Origin: an uncultured Cytophagales bacterium
GTDB lineage: Bacteria; Bacteroidota; Bacteroidia; Cytophagales; UBA9547
Assembly (NCBI GenBank): GCA_945957555.1
Contig: CAMFLX010000032.1
Span: 1 to 37,179 of the forward strand
DNA: 37,179 nucleotides
Reading direction: 5' to 3'
This document shows positions 33,533 through 37,179 of the stretch, piece after piece (position 1 is the first letter of the stretch; every line of letters starts with the position of its first letter). Below the pieces are notes generated by a model that did no database searches, was not told the DNA's origin, and saw only the letters and a list, made by a program, of their open reading frames with translations. The position numbers and the translations under genes are program-made.

Positions 33533-34447
33533 ATGTCAGTAATCGTTAAGGACTTAGTGAAGATTTATGGGGAGCAGCGTGCAGTAGACGGCATCAGCTT
33601 TGAAGCTCAAAAAGGTAGGATTCTTGGCTTTCTGGGACCCAATGGTGCTGGCAAGTCCACTACTATGAAAATCGCAACTTCGTACATCCCACCCAGCTCT
33701 GGCCAAGTGCAAGTCTGCGGGATTGATGTGGTCAACAACTCTATAGAAGCCAAAAAGAAGGTAGGTTATCTTCCGGAGCACAATCCGCTATATTTGGATA
33801 TGTATGTACATGAGTACTTGAACTTTGTAGGTGGCTTGCACAATATTTCTGGTAAGCACCTCAAAGATACGATCGCAGAAAAAATCAGCCTTACGGGACT
33901 TAGCATAGAACAAAATAAAAAGATAGGCGCGCTCTCCAAAGGCTATCGCCAACGGGTAGGCTTGGCGCAAGCCATGTTACATGATCCTGAAGTGTTAATC
34001 TTGGATGAACCTACTACTGGACTGGATCCAAACCAAATTGTAGAGATCAGACAGTTGATCAAAGACTTGGGTAAGGAAAAAACAGTGATCTTTTCATCAC
34101 ATATCATGCAAGAGGTACAGTTACTCTGTGACGAAGTCGTGATCATCAACAGAGGCAAAATCGTGGCCAACAGCAGCATACAGGATCTTGCTAAAGGTTT
34201 GAAACCCTCCAAGACAATCACGGTAGAGTTTGAAAAAGACATCGCCATGGAAGTACTGGAGAAAATAGCAGGGATCTCCAACATAGAAAAGATTCAGGGC
34301 AACAAGGTAAGGCTAAAGACAGAAAGCAGTGCAGACATTCGTTCGGAGATCTTCAAATGGGCAGCCGAAAACCAATTGCCACTCGTAGGCCTGAGCCTTG
34401 AAGAAAGCAACATGGAGGATATCTTTAGGGAATTAACTGGTAAATAA
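33533..34447 (+). CDS. gldA: Gliding motility ABC transporter ATP-binding protein GldA
   Basis: 304 residues. Walker A LGPNGAGKSTTMK (34-46), signature ALSKGYRQRVGLAQAML (the KGYRQR form common in this branch), Walker B VLILDEPTTGLDP and the switch His in IFSSHIMQEV are all present. The C-terminal 85 residues are the extra domain of the GldA/NosF type. GldA with GldF and GldG forms an inner-membrane ABC complex needed for gliding in Flavobacterium johnsoniae; its transported substrate is not established. Here it leads a three-gene cluster, with 105 nt before gldF. Confidence 0.94.
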   Translation: MSVIVKDLVKIYGEQRAVDGISFEAQKGRILGFLGPNGAGKSTTMKIATSYIPPSSGQVQVCGIDVVNNSIEAKKKVGYLPEHNPLYLDMYVHEYLNFVGGLHNISGKHLKDTIAEKISLTGLSIEQNKKIGALSKGYRQRVGLAQAMLHDPEVLILDEPTTGLDPNQIVEIRQLIKDLGKEKTVIFSSHIMQEVQLLCDEVVIINRGKIVANSSIQDLAKGLKPSKTITVEFEKDIAMEVLEKIAGISNIEKIQGNKVRLKTESSADIRSEIFKWAAENQLPLVGLSLEESNMEDIFRELTGK

Positions 34448-34552
34448 TGACTATGTTATTCGTTAAAATATTGGAATTCCTATTTCATTAAAAAATCCAG
34501 ATTAGAAAACTCACCCAAAACACTGAATAATACCCATTTGAAATAACACAAT

Positions 34553-35281
34553 ATGTTAAGCATCTTAAAAAAAGAATTTAACTCATTTCTAGACAGCACC
34601 ATTGCCTACGTGGTCATTGGGTTGTTTTTGTTAGGCACAGGTTTGTTTCTCTGGGTATTTCCCGAGACCAGCCTGCTCGACTATGGTTATGCCGACTTGG
34701 AGACTTTGTTCTCTATGACGCCCTTCATCTACATGTTCCTCATACCAGCCATTACCATGAAATCTTTCTCTGAAGAGAAACGTGGCGGCACCATGGAGCT
34801 TTTACTCACTAAGCCTTTGACCGATTGGCAAATCATCCTAGGTAAGTACTTTGCAGGCCTCTTACTCGTATTGTTTTCACTGGCGCCCACACTGGTATAT
34901 TACTACAGCGTGTACCAACTCGGTTTTCCCAAAGGCAATGTGGATAGTGCAGGGGTCGTAGGTTCTTATATTGGTCTGGTATTTTTAGGTGCTGTTTTCA
35001 CCTCCATCGGCATCTTTACTTCTTCCATTAGTGAGAGTCAAATCATCTCATTCATTGTTGGCGTCTTTGTTTGTTTTTTGTTCCATTCAGGCTTCACCGC
35101 ATTGTCTAAACTAGAATTTTGGGGCAATATGTCAAGTCTCGTAGAGGCCTTGGGCATAGACTACCACTATTATACCATCAGCAAAGGATTGATCGACAGT
35201 AGAGATATACTTTATTTTATCAGCATTATCGTAATCATGCTCAAAGCTACCCATCTTACAATAGGTGCTAGAAAATGGTGA
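34553..35281 (+). CDS. gldF: Gliding motility ABC transporter permease GldF
   Basis: 242 residues, ABC-2 permease with six membrane helices. Typical features are the opening LSILKKEFNSFLDSTIAYVVIG, an early FLIPAITMKSFSEEKRGGTMELLLTKPLTDWQI block (ABC-2 EERxxGTxELLLTxPL motif) and the late ISKGLIDSRDILYFISI. It pairs with GldA and with GldG, which begins 113 nt downstream. Confidence 0.94.
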   Translation: MLSILKKEFNSFLDSTIAYVVIGLFLLGTGLFLWVFPETSLLDYGYADLETLFSMTPFIYMFLIPAITMKSFSEEKRGGTMELLLTKPLTDWQIILGKYFAGLLLVLFSLAPTLVYYYSVYQLGFPKGNVDSAGVVGSYIGLVFLGAVFTSIGIFTSSISESQIISFIVGVFVCFLFHSGFTALSKLEFWGNMSSLVEALGIDYHYYTISKGLIDSRDILYFISIIVIMLKATHLTIGARKW

Positions 35282-35394
35282 TTTTCAAGTTGGCAGTAAA
35301 TGTTTACATACAAATCAAGGTTTTAAAATTCATATTTGGCAAAACAATTTGAGCATTAGGTTTTTAGCCTCATGCCTTAAGCAATACAAAAGAG

Positions 35395-37080
35395 ATGAAG
35401 AATTATTTCAAACTAGATGCATTATTTTACTTCTTGGCAACTGTCTTGGGTATAGTTTTGATAAATATCATTGCCAACAACTATTTCTTCCGAATTGACC
35501 TAACAGAAGAGAAACGATATACTATTGCCCCTGCCTCAAAGGAAGTATTGAAGGCTTTGGATGATCAAATCGACATAGAAGTATTTCTAGATGGAGAGTT
35601 CCCTCCGATGTATAAACGACTACAGAAGTCTGTAATAGAAACCTTGAACGAGTTCAAGATCTATGGTGGCAAAAACGTACAATTTAAGTTTACCGATCCT
35701 TCCGCGGAAACCGACCCAACAAAGAAAAATAGATTTTTGAGCCAAATCGTAAGAAAGGGCATCCAACCGACACAACTCACCTCTAAGGAGGGAGATGCAG
35801 AAACCAATAAAGTGATTTTTCCAGGAGCGATAGTATCCTATGGCAGCCGCGAAATCCCTGTGATGCTCCTTAAAGGTAATAGAGGTGAAGGTGAGGAACA
35901 AATGGTGAATCAGTCGGTGGAGAATATTGAGTACGAACTTATTACTGCCATTAAAGAGATCATCACCATGGACAAAAAACGTGTTGCTTTACTGTCTGGT
36001 CACGGCGAGCTTGATAGTCTTAAAACCATGGACATCATTAAAGAGCTCTCTGATTTTTACGACGTCAAAATGGTGGATATTAAGACTGTAGAAAACTTAT
36101 CAAAATACGAAGCCATCATTGTAGCCAAACCTACCCAGAAGTTTGACGATGAGAGCAAACTTAAGATAGACCAGTTTGTCGTAAACGGAGGCAAAGCACT
36201 CTTCTTTGTAGACATCGTAAACATTCAACTCGACAGTATGAAAGAGACGGGTTCACTTGCTTATCCATACGACTTAAATCTTGATGATCTGTTCTTCCAC
36301 TGGGGTATTCGATTCAATCAAGATTTGGTACAAGATGTGAGCTGCTCTAGAATCGCAGTAAATGTTGGCAATGTAGGGAATCAACCCAAGTTTGTACTCA
36401 TGCCATGGAGGTTCAATCCTCTACTCATGTCTTTTGCAGAGAAAAACCCCATCGTAAAAAACATGGACGCTCTGCTCTGTAACTTCGCAGGAACAATAGA
36501 CACCGTAAAGGCAAAAGGTATCCATAAAACGCCACTAGCTTTCACTTCAAGGTATACAAAAGTAATTGGTGCACCTGTAGAGATCAGTCTCAACGAGATG
36601 CGAAACAAACCCAAGCAAGAAGACTACAACAAGAAGAACCAGATCGTTGCCTGCTTATTAGAAGGAAAATTCAGTTCTAGCTACGCTTCTAGACCTTTAT
36701 ATCGCGAGAACTATCCAGGGATTTCAAATCAAAACAAAGACTCTAAGATCCTTGTATTTGCTGATGGGGACTTCATAAGCAACGATTTTGATCCAGTAAA
36801 ACAACAGATCGTGCCTGTAGGCATGAACAAATATACTCTAGAAAAATTTGCCAATCGCGATTTTGTAGTCAATGCTTTAAACTATATGCTCGACAACAAG
36901 GGCTTGATCAATATTCGTAACAAAGAAATATCGCTTAGGCCCCTTGATAGGATAAAAATAGGAAAAGAAAAGCAGAAGTGGCAGATCATCAATGTAGCAC
37001 TGCCAATTATCATAATACTTGCATCAGGAATCCTTAAATACCGGAGCAGGAAGAAGAAGTACGAAAACATCGGTAAATAA
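35395..37080 (+). CDS. gldG: Gliding motility-associated ABC component GldG
   Basis: 561 residues, full length for the family. A membrane helix near 12-32 is followed by RIDLTEEKRYTIAPASKEVLKALDDQIDIEVFLDGEFPP, the typical GldG/ABC-type uncharacterised domain start. The large extracytoplasmic domain contains VALLSGHGELDS and ALFFVDIVNIQLDSM, and a second helix (about 537-553) precedes a basic tail. GldG probably forms the extracytoplasmic part of the GldA-GldF complex. Confidence 0.94.
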   Translation: MKNYFKLDALFYFLATVLGIVLINIIANNYFFRIDLTEEKRYTIAPASKEVLKALDDQIDIEVFLDGEFPPMYKRLQKSVIETLNEFKIYGGKNVQFKFTDPSAETDPTKKNRFLSQIVRKGIQPTQLTSKEGDAETNKVIFPGAIVSYGSREIPVMLLKGNRGEGEEQMVNQSVENIEYELITAIKEIITMDKKRVALLSGHGELDSLKTMDIIKELSDFYDVKMVDIKTVENLSKYEAIIVAKPTQKFDDESKLKIDQFVVNGGKALFFVDIVNIQLDSMKETGSLAYPYDLNLDDLFFHWGIRFNQDLVQDVSCSRIAVNVGNVGNQPKFVLMPWRFNPLLMSFAEKNPIVKNMDALLCNFAGTIDTVKAKGIHKTPLAFTSRYTKVIGAPVEISLNEMRNKPKQEDYNKKNQIVACLLEGKFSSSYASRPLYRENYPGISNQNKDSKILVFADGDFISNDFDPVKQQIVPVGMNKYTLEKFANRDFVVNALNYMLDNKGLINIRNKEISLRPLDRIKIGKEKQKWQIINVALPIIIILASGILKYRSRKKKYENIGK

Positions 37081-37091
37081 TCTAAAAGTCC

Positions 37092-37129
37092 AAATACGGC
37101 TAAGCATAAATATATACTTAGCTGTATTT
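37092..37129 (+). terminator. Probable terminator after gldG
   Basis: A 13-bp stem with one G-T pair (37092-37104 with 37117-37129) and a 12-nt AT-rich loop lies 12 nt after the gldG stop. The T tract is short (TATTTAA), so efficiency is uncertain. Confidence 0.6.
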
Positions 37130-37179
37130 AACCCAGAATACGCATTGGGGATTGTGACGAGACGGAATGATACAAAAAA

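Noticed and set aside
1-37179. tRNA, rRNA, IS element or prophage genes
   Set aside because: None of the usual signals (T-loop GGTTCGA, transposase DDE or HUH motifs, integrase, terminal inverted repeats) was seen on either strand.

Overview
The window reads as a chromosomal segment of a gliding, type IX secretion (T9SS)-bearing member of the Bacteroidota, probably a Cytophagales- or Chitinophagales-type organism. The evidence is a gldA-gldF-gldG cluster, a PorP/SprF-like protein, five proteins ending in T9SS type A or type B-like C-terminal domains, a CrtYc/d-type lycopene cyclase, and -7 promoter boxes of the Bacteroidota form TAnnTTTG. No rRNA, tRNA, insertion sequence, prophage or CRISPR array was found. 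Both ends cut through chromosomal sequence; the left edge truncates an Imm11-like gene.

Layout. 1-848: partial Imm11 (DUF1629)-like gene, a 46-residue ORF and a terminator. 849-7998: two large secreted T9SS cargo genes on the minus strand, a CBM9-like/sorbosone-dehydrogenase-like multidomain protein and a GH74 xyloglucanase, separated by a 42-nt tandem repeat. 8123-12701: a PorP/SprF gene divergent from an operon of an ECF sigma factor, a membrane protein shaped like an anti-sigma factor but ending in SprB-like and T9SS type B-like domains, and a secreted leucine-rich-repeat protein ending in related modules. 12711-16358: minus-strand housekeeping genes (four-helix membrane protein, YajQ, M48 protease, exported NlpC/P60-like protein, PurN). 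16478-18253: YbfF-type hydrolase and a MoaC-MoaB fusion, with a structured spacer between them. 18314-20820: HxlR regulator divergent from an SDR/FAD-monooxygenase pair. 20956-27655: YceI, an M16 peptidase, a 1237-residue NtrY-like sensor kinase and a lycopene cyclase. 27676-27938: an array of ten 14-nt palindromes spaced 21 or 41 nt. 28216-32688: a giant T9SS cargo with eight Ig-like repeats and six FG-GAP repeats. 33533-37080: gldA, gldF, gldG.

The most unusual locus is 8123-12701. The putative anti-sigma factor spans the inner membrane once and carries on its outer side the kind of C-terminal domain that normally addresses proteins to the T9SS through PorP/SprF partners; a PorP/SprF gene lies next door. 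This suggests a sigma/anti-sigma relay that senses T9SS or outer-membrane PorP status, or one secreted LRR protein, by cargo mimicry. That is inference from domain order and gene context. The 21-nt palindrome array downstream of the lycopene cyclase gene is the second signal not explained by ordinary gene content. All domain calls were made by eye, without database searches.
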